From NCBI RefSeq assembly GCF_009905375.1, contig NW_027418083.1:101272-165271 (forward strand): DNA of 64,000 nt, in the 5' to 3' direction. The stretch's first letter is position 1. Each line of letters opens with the position of its first letter. Shown here one piece after another: positions 34,180 through 47,900 of this stretch. Source of the DNA: Apium graveolens (Eukaryota; Streptophyta; Magnoliopsida; Apiales; Apiaceae). The notes beneath the pieces were generated by a model, which saw nothing but the letters and a program-made list of their open reading frames with translations, searched no databases and was not told where the DNA came from. The position numbers were made by a program, and so were the translations under genes.

Positions 34180-35832
34180 AAAGGAGGGGAGGTAAGGGAT
34201 GACCGGAAAACCGGTTGAAGGTCACCGGAATCTGGGAATCAAACCCAGAAACCGGTGACTTTGATATTTTTCAGCGAGTCCTCAGCATCCCCAAAACACA
34301 ATCAATTAACTTGATTTTTGCCTCCTTTTCATTCTAAAACATCTCCGTATTTCTCTTACAACATTAACAACAACAAACGAGCAACAACCTTCGATACCCA
34401 GCCATAAATTCGGCAAAAACCGGCGACCAAGAATTCCCATTCCAGCAAACAACAGTCTCGATAAAACCTCAACCAAATACGATAGCTCTGGTATTAAAAC
34501 GAAGCTCTAACACGTATAATAGATTAACAACATTAAGAACATAAAAAATTAACAAGAACATATATATAACACGTACAATCGATTTTCACGAACATATAAC
34601 AAAATATATAAAAATCTTATTTCAAAACGAAGCTCGAGATTTCTTCAATTCAATACAATCATCAATATTAACAACCGATAAAAAATAACTCGAAAAATTA
34701 TAAGAACAATCGACCCAAAACCTATGAACCCAACTAAACACTTCCCGTACTAAGATAATATATATATATATATATATCGAATGCTACAATCATGTATATA
34801 TCGACTGCTACAATCATGATGAAATTATTCATAGCATCAAAATCATCTAAAATTTAGCAGAAAACAAGAACCCAAATTCCAGCAAACGACGAAAGTTGTT
34901 CTTGCAAAATAGTGAACCTTAGTTTGCGATTCTGGTATAAACAGGAAGAGCTCGAAGAGAGCTTTGATTTGAATATTAGATCGTAAAAAACGGTGAAGTA
35001 ACATTCCTGGAATCTTTCGATAAAGATGATGAATAGATTAAACGATGTTTCTACCTCATAATTTAAAATAGTTAGCCCGAGAATAATTATTTATGGGGAA
35101 ATGAATTTAAAAATAATATTTAAAAATAAATATAAATTATATACAAAAATTTCCCAAAAATTACGAATATTCTGAAGAAACCGAAATATTTTATAAATTT
35201 AAAGTAAACCCCAAAAACCAATATAAGATATGTAAATATGCACAAAATAAGATTAAACATGGCATACAACTATTGTTAATAGATTTAATTTCATATAATA
35301 ATTAGGTGCATATTAATTTATTTTAACATGTCATAAATTTTTGAATATTAATCTGGTCCTTACGGGATTGCAGATAATATATACTACATGATAAATCATG
35401 GTAAGAAGGATTTTAAATTCAAATAAACACATAATATTCCATTTAACATGTAAAAAATAGTCATAAAATATTATTTAATGATTTCACAACTCACCTTCTA
35501 TTACTTGAACCTGCAAAAAATACCAAGTAAAAAATTTAACGCAGATAAAGTATCCACTTGATCCCTAAAATTTAAAATGAACTCAATTTATCGATTTTGA
35601 CAAAATAATCTGCTTTTATTAAAATGTTCAAATATAATAAGTTTAAGTAAATATTTTTAGAAAATTGCCAAGATCGATAAACACTTAAAACTTAATACAT
35701 TTAATCATTTCATTACTCGAACTCATCAAACAGAAATAAAATATCCAAAATTTTATTCTTTCCAAATCAGGAAACTCGCACAAAACATTCAAACCATTAT
35801 AATAATAAATTCTAAAAATAAGGGATATTACA
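34180..35832 (-). mobile_element. Gypsy LTR relic (boundaries uncertain)
   Basis: The minus strand starts TGTAATATCCCTTATTTTTAG at 35832, the usual start of plant gypsy LTRs. Towards 34180 there is CACCGGTTTCTGGGTTTG-type text that resembles an LTR leader region. The right-hand flank (35833-35990) reads on the minus strand like the end of a gypsy internal region. The inner end of the LTR could not be found. It may extend to about 33560. Confidence 0.35.
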
Positions 35833-36151
35833 ATCTACCGAAATCTGGCCAAAACAACACTAACATTCTTCTTACAAAATTTCCAATCTTGCATACGTAA
35901 CTTTTCTAAAAATCTCAAATAAAACTTGGATTCCTAATATGACAAAATTATCACGGGAGCTTCACCCCGCACAATAATTTCTTCCATATAACATTTGACA
36001 TAACCTTCTTTAAGTGAGATAGAGAGGGAGAGGGAGAGTGAGAGTGAGAGTGAGAGAGAGAGAGAGAGAACGGGCTGACATCGTTGTATGCCACTCATAC
36101 TTTAATCATATTGCAATTCACTGTCGCTCGCTGTAATCTCATTACAAAATA
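35833..36151. other. Flank with GA-rich microsatellite
   Basis: Short stretch between two gypsy LTRs, with a (GA)n and GAGAGTGAGAGT run at about 36010-36070. No gene. Confidence 0.5.
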
Positions 36152-38496
36152 TGTAATGATCGAGAAATTTTGACTGTTTTGTGTTATATTAAATGACTAT
36201 TATATGATTTATAATATTATAAATTATGATTGGTCATAAAAGGTTATTTGTTATGTGCTATATGTGTTAATTGTGGTTCAGGATATTTATCGGCTATTTT
36301 ATTACGTGTTAAAGGGATTTATATTAAAAGTTATATTATTCAGGTTTCGTTTTAATATCTGATATTTTGTATGGAGAAATTAGCTTTATTCGTATAATAT
36401 GGCGTATACCATATTGGTTTTTTGAATATCTAGTTAATTTAGAAAATATTTCGTTTTGTGAAAAATGATTTTTCCGGGACCCTACCGGGACGTCAAAGCC
36501 CACAAAAATCGTATTTTTATTTTTTAAATTGCGGGACTTTCAAATATTCAATATTTTTGCATTTTTGAATTATTCGTAATTTTTGGAAAATTTTGTCATA
36601 AATTTTATATTTATTGGATTAAAAAATATTCCTAGTTAATTATTAATTTTGGGCTAATGATTTTTATTAAATGATATAATTAGGCCCTAAATAATTTTGG
36701 GAGTATTATTTTTATAACTATAAATACAATCTATTATTTAATTATAAAAAAATAGAATATATACAAAAATCAGAGAATCCTTTCAAATTAGAGTTAGGGT
36801 TTCAAGAAAAGTTCTTGGAATCAAATCATGATTTTGCAATGATATGGAAAGCAAAGTAGGTCGTATATGTAGTCAAATTGAAGCTCTTGAAGAGTACAAT
36901 CCAATTATATCATCAAAAAGTACCTCATGTTAGTGGATTTTAAATTTCGATTTTAGGGTTTATGTTCGAATTTGGGGGTTTTTTGATTCTGGGGTTATTG
37001 ATTGATTTTGATACTTAGAATAGCTTCCTGAGATCATTTGCAATCGATTCACATTCTTATTTTTATCAAACAATTGCTAAATCAATGAAATCGAAGTTTC
37101 GTTTAATTTTATTTTATTAGTTTTTAATTTTGATTCTTCTGATTAATTATGAGATGATTGTTGATTTTGATTCTGGGATTTGATTATACATAATTCAAGC
37201 TTTAATTTTAAATATGATTTGTATAATTAGGTTCCATTTTTTCCCTGATCGTTTTTTGGCCGGAGCACTCACCGGCGTTATTAAAATTTAACTATAATGA
37301 TAAACATAGAATAGACAATTATATACTGTCGGTTAATTGAAATATTATCTTTTATGATATATACACATAGTTCGAGGCATTCAAAGCCAGACAGTGATAG
37401 TGAAGGTAAAGCCTGATTATGTGTGGTAAATGAGACAAGTGGATACAAAATAGAGATGAACATAAAACGATGATTGAAAGTTAGGAAGTGGATCAATTGA
37501 GGCAAGTATTTCTTTCATATTTTAAATTCGAATAGTTAAATGTTTTACAATTCGCTGTAATAACTCATGAGTATGCAAGTATCCCTTGTTCTTGTTCTGT
37601 TATTATTATTTGTGATCTCTTGAGTAAATACCTATTGTTCTGGGTTATTTGCGAACCCTGAATCATGATGTTTTAAAATCAAAATGATTTAACATCAAAA
37701 TACTCTACGGACTGGATGGTTACGATTAGGGCCAGGGATGGACTGGACCCTAATGGCTGGGGATGGACCAGACCCTTTATTTATTGAGGCCATAGTTCCT
37801 GGTTACCTGATATGACGTGGGTCTATGCAGATGGGCATTGGTCCGTACTATATCTGACTGATTAGCTGGTTATAGTACTGTGTTGATTCTAGTGTCCATT
37901 CTAATTTATATTTGATCGCCATTAACAAAATTCCTTCTTGGGAAGTTTTATGGTTACAAAACCGAACACAGAATTGATTCAGGAGATGAATCAAGGAACT
38001 GTTCGTTGATTTTGATCTATGATCAAGGGCTAATAAAGGCCAATGTTTTATTCGATTAACTATTTTAAACAAATAAAGATATTTATAAAATCATTTAAAG
38101 ATTGTTTCCAGGAGTTTCTTTTGATAATGATACCTCGAAACCAATTATGATACTTGCTGGGCATTTTTGGCTCACTCTTGCTTTGTGAATTCTTATTTCT
38201 TTTTTATTATCAAATGAGGATAAAAGTGAATAGCTCTTAATTGACATCAAAATTGGAGAGATCCCAGCTGCAGGAAGTTGGAGATGTCAGAGTGAATAAG
38301 ACGAGGAAGTTAGTAAAGAGGTAATAAAATTTTATTTAGTTGCAATCAATTTTAGAAGGTTAGATTCTTGTTTCATACCATAACCTGTAAACGATCCAGA
38401 ATTGAGGGGTTATCTATATATTTATCTTAATATATAACTTTATATTATAGTTGTTTGGTGACACCTAATCCTGGCCCTGAATTTGGGGATGTTACA
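36152..38496 (+). repeat. 5' LTR of gypsy element G, 2.3 kb
   Basis: Begins TGTAATGATCGAG and ends ATTTGGGGATGTTACA, followed three bases later by a PBS. Contains the repeated GGGATGGAC(C/T)(A/G)GACC motif near 37735-37780. The long LTR with this end and PBS fits the Tekay/Del-like gypsy lineage. Confidence 0.75.
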
Positions 38497-41400
38497 AGTT
38501 GGCATCAGAGCCCAGGCTATTGGTCCCTGAAATAAGAATATGTAGAAGTTAAGGTAAGATTGACAGGTTGTATAAGATAGGAAAGAGTTTAAGTAAACTC
38601 ATGTTGAGTTTGAGTTGTTTGAGTTAAGATTATCGGATGCGATATTGATTATTAAGATAGGCGTGAGGTGAATATATTGACGCTATAGATATATTGAGTA
38701 CCCAGATCCTATTAGTATGAGGAGTCGATGGCTCGACAGATATTGCGTACACTACCCTGATTTTTATGTGGTTTAAAATGGATGTTGGATTGATTCTTTC
38801 AAGAATTAGTAAAAGAAAAGACATATGAGTTTTGGTATGATTTGGTTTAGGAACGTGTAGTGAAATATAGTTATCAGCCTTTAGCCAAGCGAGTCAAGTA
38901 GGGAGTTAGAGCTTCCAGTTTTGGGAGCCCTCTTAGCAGTTGACCCTAAATATTCTTGTGAGAATTTTTTGCTATTGTCACCCAATTTTTCGGGCACTGC
39001 GCAAGAAACGACACATCTATCTTAATAGGTATACTTAAATTAATAAGAAGATACGACCTTATCTACGGACAAAATGTCGAATTGCGTTAATTATTTGTAA
39101 TTATGACATCAAGGACGATAATGGAAGTATTAAAGATAGTACCAGATGTCAGCATTAGAGCTACGAATAAAATAGTATGAAATGGTAAATGAAGTTCTCG
39201 TCGACTAATGAAGGCGGAATAGACCCAATAAGGAGTAGAGGATATATTGAAGTGGATGGACCCTTATGTGGTCGTTTCATTAATTAGATACCTTATTGAT
39301 AGATTATGAGAAAAACAACCAACTCATATACTAATGACAACCATGTATGTGATTTTCAAAATTTTAAAACAAGTTTTCGAAAAAGATTTTCTTAACAAAA
39401 TATCTGAAAGTTCTTTAAATGGAATGAGTTTTTAAAATTTGGTTGTTAGATTACTACTTGAGTTTCTTGTGTGTTATAAGCACTAGATTACCTAGAAGAA
39501 TAGTTGATCTAGACTCAGTATTGTTAATTCAGAGGGCCAAGTGGACCCGCTATTACAAAGAAGTTTAAAGTTTTTCCGATAGAGAAGAGTCCAAACCTAG
39601 TTTAATAAAAACAACAATAGAATCAATGTGCGAAAACATTATATATCTAATTCATGAAATTATTAAAGTTCAAACAAACTGGTGTATTGCGGGTCTAATG
39701 ATAGACTTATGTGGCATGGACGAAACGAGAAGTTATGATTGTAAATCCCATTAGAAAGTGATTATGTTCGAATTGTCAAAGTATTGAATGTGGAAGCACG
39801 ATTCTAGAAATGCGAGACTTAATAGTAGGAAATTGGCATAGTAGGCGAATTTATGAAGGAATTTCCCGAGGACTTTCCGAAGTTATTATATGATTTGGAT
39901 TTGGAATTGGTTATTTGAATGAGCCCTGAAGGTATACATAAGTGAAACGTGGATGGCGACCAACAGTGTCATTCTTTTCTCTAATACGACAACATATATT
40001 CTTCATGATTCTTAAATACGCATGAGCTTCTTTCATTAATAAGTTATATAAGGCAAGAAGGAAAGAAAATTTATTGTATCCTTATCAAATCATTTATCTT
40101 CTCAAAATATTGCTTTCTGATTGAGACAAGCAGTGTTATCGTGCGATGCTTTGTCGGAATGATGAAGAGTCCGGTGGGACGCCACCTAATCATGTGTTGT
40201 ATGCCATATAGTATGAAAGACTGGCCATCTTGAGTACAAATATGGTTGTCTCATTCATATATAAATCATCATTATTTCTTTCTACGTCAATCATGATTTA
40301 TTGACTTATGGATCCTTCCAATTATTTTATCGCATTGTTGTTCTTTAAAAAAATTTCCAATCAGAATCATATACACAAATTCTCTTCTTGTGTAAAGTTT
40401 TTTCTTCGAGTGTTTTAAAAGAAGTGAAATAATCCCGTATAATAGGTGGAATTATACGTTGAGTGTAGATATGATTAAAAGCCAATAAATGGTGGACATT
40501 TACGCACAAAGAAGAATCATTATGCAGATAACGTGGTTGTTACATGACGTCAAGTCAGAAGTGGATATCTGTTATACATGATTGTTTTGTTGTGGTAATT
40601 CTAACATAACGTTTTATTGTGTTAACATGATATATTTCAAAAATAAGATTTTGGTATGAAATGGATTAGTTAGCAAACCGCATTAGGTGAGTTAACCGTA
40701 GGAATAAGAAAGTAAAGCTGCATACACTAGACGAGGCAAACGATTGACTAGACAACAAAGTAGATAAAGGAATTCTTAATAAGACCTAAACAAGCGATTA
40801 ATACGTAAGAAGGCGAAGCATACTTCAATCATGTGAGAGATACCTGTCATGAAGATTCAATATCGATGAAATTCTAATTACGAATAAATTTCGAATGTGT
40901 CCATCGATAAATTATTAGGCTTTCCAGCTCCAGCCACTGGGTTATGGTGAAATTGACACTAGGAACTGATCCAACAACGAAGGTTCTGTATTGAAAGATG
41001 TAAGTAGAAATGAAGAAATAGTGATCCAACTGCGAAATCTTTTAAGAAGTAATGTCTTAAAACTAATTAAATTTTCAAAAGATTATGATAGTGGTGGTTG
41101 AGATCATGTGTTGGTTATCAACAGTTAAATAATTTAACTAATAAGAATAAATATATATATATTGTTAAAAATGAGAAAAGGTATGGTTATATTAATTAAT
41201 TATTTTTTTATGACCTTAGTTCGATTAAAAGATGTATGCTATGTTAGTTAGTAGTATATGTGGTTATCAGCATGATATGTTCTGAAGTATGGTGAAATGA
41301 TGAGTTGATTGATGGTGGTGGATTGACATGGTTGTGGGTTTTTTGGTTGATTATTGGTGTCGGCTTGAGTCTGACTGGTGGTCAATAATACAGAGGAGAT

Positions 41401-43919
41401 GCTCCCCAAATTTTCAGAAAATACCCTGCTTTTAAAGATATAAAGTATACTTCTGTGTGTTGATATTCCTGTTGATACTCCAAATGATATTGCGATCTCG
41501 GTTCTTGAAACAGGCTGTTATAGCCAAATCGACTTTATATAATTGGTCTTTGATTTCATATAGCTAGTCAGTTATTGGTTCAATTGATCAATTAAAAGAG
41601 TTAATTGATTAATATTATCAACTAATGGTCAGTTTGATGGAAAACGATTCCAATTAGATTAAGTCAATTTCTGAAGTGATTTTCATATCCGAAATCAAAA
41701 CAATTAGGAATTTGGAGGAAGTAAGAACACTAGTAGAATTCAGAAGTTTAGTGGAATTAGCCCAATGTTACTGCAAGTATATGTGAGGGGCTTTATCTAG
41801 ATGAATATGCCCTTTTGCAATAAACAAGAGAAATAAAAAGTTATTTATACGTGCAAGTGAGAAGAATGTTTTCAAGAACTAAAGGCTCGATATAGAGCGG
41901 AGAGAAGGAAGAAGGAAATAAAGAGGGAGAGGAAATAAAGATGGGAATGGTAATTCCACCAATATGGATATGGTTAGACAATCAAAGAGAATTTGTCATC
42001 TGCAATAATGTTTCATGAAGGACTTGAATGTATACCAATATAGAACGACAAAGTAATGGGAAATACTCTGAAATACTAGAAAACTCAATAACACAAGTAT
42101 GTGATGTATGGTAGAGGTTGGTAATGTTAGCATGTGAACTAAATATGAGGAGGTATTATTTATGTAGGGAAGAAGATATATAACTTACAAAAACCCCAAT
42201 AACTGAAACATATCTTCAATTCAAGGAAGTCAAATATGAGAAAGAGGATAGTTGGAATTGGTTAGAAATGATAGTTGCGCGGTTAGCGATTATTTGAGAA
42301 GGCGAATGAGGTAGCTGTTAATTCAGCAAAAAGAAAAGACGGACTTTGATAATTCTATTAGCAAGAATAGTAGAAGAGTTTAAATAGGTATGAATTAAAA
42401 GCTTTCATTCCAGTGTTAGCCACAGAAATGGCTTATCTAATGATGAACCAATCAGTACTATTGGGAAGAAGGATTCACATATGCTAAAAAAAACTAATGA
42501 GTCAGGAGAGTGGAGAACTAACTAGGTTAGGAAGTGGAATCAAAAAGATGATAAATAAATTTATAAGTTGCCAGGATATAAGTAAACTATAGACATCATG
42601 TGTGCCAAAGCTAAGGTAAAGAATAGAGTGAAACACCTATAACTTGAGATATGAAATGCATTATAAGAATACGATTAAATATTGAGAGTTAACCGAAGGT
42701 ATTGGTTGACTTGGAATAAGAATGGAAATGGTAGAGCATGTTAGAAAATGTTATATCTGCCGAAGAATCAAAGCCAACATCAAAGGTTGAACATATTCTT
42801 GTAATTGTTTCGAAAATTAATATAGCTCGTTAAGGGGTGATATAGTAGAATCACTTGAGAACCAAAGATGAAGGAAGCATTATTTGGATTATTATGGATA
42901 GGTTAACCCAACCTAATCATTCTTTTATTAATGAATATTTTATTCGATAAGTAAGTTTGATATTGCTTAAAGGAGATTGTGGTACGTCATCAGATTCAAG
43001 TACGGATTGTAATTGATCGATATTATTACTTGATTTAATATATTGGAAGAAGTATTGAAAATGTTGTGAACCGTGCTGAACCGAAATAGGATATACCACT
43101 TATGGATGAACATGCATCAAGTAAGGTAGAACTAAAAGATAGGAATTTGGGTAAACATTAATAACTCAAGAGATTCACGTTAACTCCAGAGTATGATATA
43201 AGACATAGAGGTAAAAGAAGATTTTTTGATAATACAGCGTGAAAACAGGAATAAAAGTTATATGTGACTGAACGCCAAGGAAGAGCATAACAATAAGTTC
43301 CGTATAAGAATTTCCTGGAACTAAAATAAATGATAACACGAGTTAGAATATTGCGGGCGATGTCTCCAGGTCAGTATGTGTTCTTCTAAATAGTAAAAGA
43401 TTTTGACTCTATGAAAATATGCGGGTGTGATCAAAGAAAATTATGGTATGATAATAAATCTGTGCGTCAATCGTATCTAGTCGAGATTTTCTCTTTAAAT
43501 CTTAATCCTGGAGTTAATTCTAGAAACGTTTAGAAACTGAATGCGCCATGATCTCAGTATATCATTCGCAGATGGATGAAAAGAGTAAGGGAATGATTAA
43601 AGAGCCTCGAATGTTATTGGAAGCTATCACAATCTAGGCTGATTAAACAAAGAAATACGTGGAGAATGAAGTTAAAGGACTAGTGGGTGTTGAAAGCATT
43701 TATAAACACGATCGATTAGAATTAGCAAGAAAAGAAAGTTTAGTATGTATTATGTAGTCCTTCCGAGATAGTAAAATGTGTAAGTAAGATTATATATAAG
43801 CTGGCTTTACCTCCGTGTATATAGCCTGTTCATAGTATGTCTATATGTTTGTACTCTGGAAGTGTAGTCTAGCTTCTTTATAGTTATGATGGAAATTCAA
43901 GTTAGAAGGTATGAACAAC
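38497..43919 (+). pseudogene. Decayed gypsy gag-pol (element G)
   Basis: No frame longer than about 60 codons survives, but conserved pol blocks can be followed with many stops. Near 39850-39905 there is RT-leading text FMKEFPEDFPK. Near 41737-41845 is the RT-connection block (EFRSLVELAQCYCKY). Near 42740-42775 is an integrase zinc-finger block (VRKCYICRRIKA), near 42890 the integrase core block IMDRLTQPNHSF, and near 43555 the block VYHSQMD. Order and spacing match RT, RNase H and integrase of plant gypsy elements. Gag would lie at about 38560-39800 but is not recognisable. The 3' LTR is not in the window; the element is interrupted at 43920 by SIRE sequences. Confidence 0.7.
38500..38511 (+). 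other. Primer binding site of gypsy G
   Basis: TGGCATCAGAGC, one mismatch from the initiator Met-tRNA complement, immediately after the LTR end; text continues CCAGG as in Tekay-type elements. Confidence 0.75.
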
Positions 43920-44163
43920 TGTTAGGTAATGAATCACACACAGGGGGGGGTGAATGTGTTTTTTTAATTTTAGGCTTTTCTTGAAAGTTAATGGTTGAGC
44001 AAAGTAAATTAAATCTTGTATAGAAAAGTGTTCATGCAGAAACTGAACTTACAGAAAATAAAGAACACAGATCTTCAAAACTCACTTAATTTTTATATTA
44101 AAAATCAAGACTTTTTTGCTACAAAATTTCTAAGCTCTTTGATGTTAAAGAGCTCAGCTTCTT
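43920..44163 (-). mobile_element. SIRE-like LTR end (element D), fragment
   Basis: Plus-strand text TGTTAGGTAATGAATCACAC followed by a G-run and GTGAATGTG resembles the outer end of SIRE LTRs in inverted orientation. It breaks at 44164 where the different LTR of A1 begins. It is read as element D inserted in gypsy G and then itself hit by A1. The rest of D lies outside the window. Confidence 0.5.
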
Positions 44164-44761
44164 TGTTAGGTCACATACACTGTAGAAGGGGGTTGAATAC
44201 AGTGTATACTACAATCAAATCGAATTAAGAACACAAGTATGAAACACAGAATAATCTTATTAATAAAACAGTATTACAATGGAACCGTTCTCTCTCAGTG
44301 ATGAACAAATATCACGAGAGATGCTAGGGTTACAATGAATAATAATCTCGATTAAGATAACACATATAGTGTAAACCCTATGCTGTGTTTATATAGAAAC
44401 TATTACAAGATAATCTTCTAATCGATATCGAATATGATTCTGCATCCTAAAATATATCAACTAGTTATCTTTTCCTCCAAGTTTTCTATTCTTCATAGAA
44501 TTCTTCTCCATGCATAACTCTTCTTGTTTTAGTCTTGATCTTCTTTCCTTTCAATCAGCCGCCTTCCTTATCTGAATGTCTTCTTAAGTCCTGATATTAT
44601 CTCCTGATAAATATCTTCAGATATCTTAAGTTCTGATATCTTAAGTTCTGACTTTAGTATAAGTACTGATTTCCAGGTAAGTCCTGATTTGTCCTGTTAT
44701 TCAAGATCTGAAAACTAAACACAAATCATTATTAGACATGACATCACAAATATATCTAACA
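44164..44761 (-). repeat. 3' LTR of SIRE A1, 598 bp
   Basis: Minus strand TGTTAGATATATTTG at 44761 to GTGACCTAACA at 44164. The last 170 bases match the A2 remnant at 53040-53209 with about 5% differences by eye. Contains repeated AAGTTCTGATAT motifs (44580-44700). Confidence 0.85.
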
Positions 44762-44775
44762 ATCTCTCCCAACTT
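44762..44775 (-). other. Polypurine tract of A1
   Basis: Minus strand AAGTTGGGAGAGAT directly precedes the LTR start TGTTAGAT. Confidence 0.75.
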
Positions 44776-44966
44776 GTAAATTAGCATAATATACAAGTTC
44801 AATAGATATTTGATGATGTCAAAAACATTAAGTACAAATGCATATGAGAATTTGACTAAACAACTACAACTTACAGTCCTTGTAGCTTTTACCATCCTTA
44901 AAGTCCGATATCAGCTTTAAACTGTATATCCTTCAAAATTTATCAACTGTAGTTCTTGACTTGGCT

Positions 44967-47900
44967 TCAGTGTATGATCTCTCTAATGTCAGGAGGTGTT
45001 CTGAGATAGTTCTTCAAAAGAGTTCTCTCAGCATATTCAAGTTCATTCCGCATCCTCATTTTTACATCTTTAAGTTCAACTGTATCTTCTCCTGTCTGAA
45101 AGATAGCAGCCCCGAGATCATTTATTTTTGCTTTCCTTATCTCCTGATCCAGTCTGATGATATAGGCTTTATCAGACTCTAGATTGAATTCAAGTCCCTT
45201 ACTACCAAGAAATGTAGTGATTTTGGCGGTATTAGGCTTCATCTCAACTATATCACCATTGTGAGCTCTATACTTAGTATAGTATGGTCTGTAAGAATTT
45301 ACAGAGTAAAGTTTCTTCTGCCTTTGAATATCAGATTTTAAGTAACTGGCAGCACCATCTGTTGATCTGTTTTTCACTTGAAGTAGAAATAGCACATGTT
45401 GCAATTCTTCAAAGTACTTCAAACGAATAGCATTCTTTCTAATCTGGAATACCCTCCCATCTGTCATGAAGTATAGCATGATATCTTCTTTTAGCATAGA
45501 GTGGTAGACCATTTGTACAGACTCCAGTTGTTTCAATCTTTCAGGAGTTGTTCCTACTCCTGGTTCACTCAAAGAAGTTGGATCAGAGGTAGTATTATTT
45601 ACTCTCTTTTCTTTAGAACTACCCAATCCTGATTTGTCTCTAGCTTCCTTCCCTCGAATAACTCTTGCTTCAAAACCACTTGATGTAGTCTTCAAAGGTT
45701 GAGTAGATTATTGAACTTTAGTAAACCCAGGTAGTAGAATTTTTGAAGGTTTGACATGAGCAATGTCAGAGGTTTCCTTTTCTTCTGATGTCAAGACAAC
45801 TTGAGCTCTATCAGAGGTTGCTTGCTTCATTGTAATATCAGAAATTACTAAGTCCTGATCTTGAACAACATGAGCTCTGTCAGAGGTTGATTGAATATTC
45901 TTCTTCTTCAAAATCAGACTAGTATCTTCATCAAAGTTTACTTGTGCATCCATTGTTGGCAGATAGATTTTTACAGAATCATAAACTTTAGCTTTGCCCT
46001 TGAACCTTGGATCTACCTCTATTTGTGATTTGGCTTTGGATTCAAATTTGGTTGCCTCAGAGTTTGTCTTCTCTTTAATCACAATGCCCTTAGGCTTTGG
46101 AGGTTTCTTTGCAGTAATAGAAGCATTAGACTTGGATTTGACATTTTCTGCTTTAAGTCTGGCTTCTTCTTCCTTCAGACTTTCAAAGTCCATTCCTGGA
46201 TTGTCTTTGAGAAATAGTCTTTTTGAAATTTCTTCATCCAGCTTCTGTAACTTGGGGTCTTGATAGTAGACTGATGTTTCCTTCCCCTTAAGCTTCAGTG
46301 TCTGCATGAACTTCTGTGATTCTTGACTCTCATCCTGTATCAGAACATCAGGCTTAGTCAGAACTTGCTTATCAGAAATTTTTCTTCTATCAACATCAGA
46401 ACTTGATCTCTGTGCAGAAGTTCCTGCTTTCCTAGATGAAGAGCCTTTGCCTTTACCATGACCTCTACCCCTTTCAGAGTTTCCCTGGTCTTCATTATCA
46501 TCATCCTTACCCTTCAATGGTTGATCAGTTTTGCATTTGGACTTAATCACTTTCTCCCCCTTTTGGCATCATCTGGTAGAAGGAGAGAGACAAGCAATTC
46601 CACACAGTTTTGGATTTCATTAAGTTGATCTTGTTGAGTAGCTTGATTCTTTAAAATATCAGATATTTGAGCTTGCTGCTTTTCTTGAGTCTTTTCTACA
46701 TACCCAATGCGGTCAAAGGCTGGCTTAAAAAACATTTTCTTTTCCAATTTGACATTCATGCTTGCTGAATCAGTGTTTCGTGAATTTTGTTCACCTTGGC
46801 TTGAGTTATTGAGTGTTGACCTTGAAGGTGCCTGGTACTCAATGCAGTAACTCTGAGCTGTGCTTTGAAGTCATCATTCACCAGCATCTCATCAGCTTTA
46901 GCCAGGTGCTCAACAAGAATATTTGCAGTAGGAACAAAATCAACTTTGTTCCACTCCTTGATCCATTCCCTTCCTCTATTAGTTTCACTCTAAGGTACTG
47001 GTGCATCCTCTCTCACAAGCTTTTTAATCAAATCAGCTTTATTACCTGTTTGTAGAGGTGTATGTCCTGAAGGACCAGCTGCATCAACATTTATATTTGT
47101 AGCAGCTTCACCAGTATTTTCAGCATTTGCAACATCAGAACTTACAGAGTCTGCAGAATCAACATCCTCTGATAAAATGATAGTGTGTTAGGCTATAGAG
47201 GTTTCAAAATCATCTGCATCTAAATGTTGATCATCCTCTAAGTGCTGTTTTGTCAGTAAATTCTGATCAACGTCCAAATTCTGATGCTCACCTAATATCT
47301 GATCTTCATCATCTAGATTCAGAAGAGGTGTTGTTGGAATATCTGCATTGAAATCAGCATCTAAAAGTGGTGTTGTTGGTGGAGTATATTGAGGAATGGT
47401 TGGAGCTTCCAAGTACAGAACCTCAGGCACATTCAAGTTGTGAATATCTATTTCAGCACTTGTACCTGGTGCATCTGTATGTAATGGATCATTAATAGGA
47501 GACACAGGAGGTATAAGCACTCTGTCTTGAGCAGTTTCTTCAACTTGAATTGGCGACAATGAAGGTGTAGATTCAGTGGCTTCAGCAAATTCTGGTTGTG
47601 TAGATGAAAGGGATTCAATCACAATTAGCTCCTTAGGGATCAGAGATTCCTGATCTCCTTCCTTAGCTGCTGCTTCCACATCCTCTGAATCTGACTCAAC
47701 TATGTCCCTGTTAGCTCTTTGTTTCTTCCATCTCTTCAAGGGTAGAGAGACTGTGGGAGCTTTGTCATCAGAATTTATCTTTCTAAGCCTTTTGAGGGGC
47801 CTAGAACTCCCAGTTTCCTTTGTTTTCTGAGGAGACACTTCCTCAGCTGCTTCAGCAACAGGTTCTGATGGTTGAACCTGTGCCTCATCATCAGATTCAT

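Noticed and set aside
45994..46263. 89-codon plus-strand ORF
   Set aside because: Antisense shadow of the lysine/glutamate-rich env-like ORF of SIRE A1.
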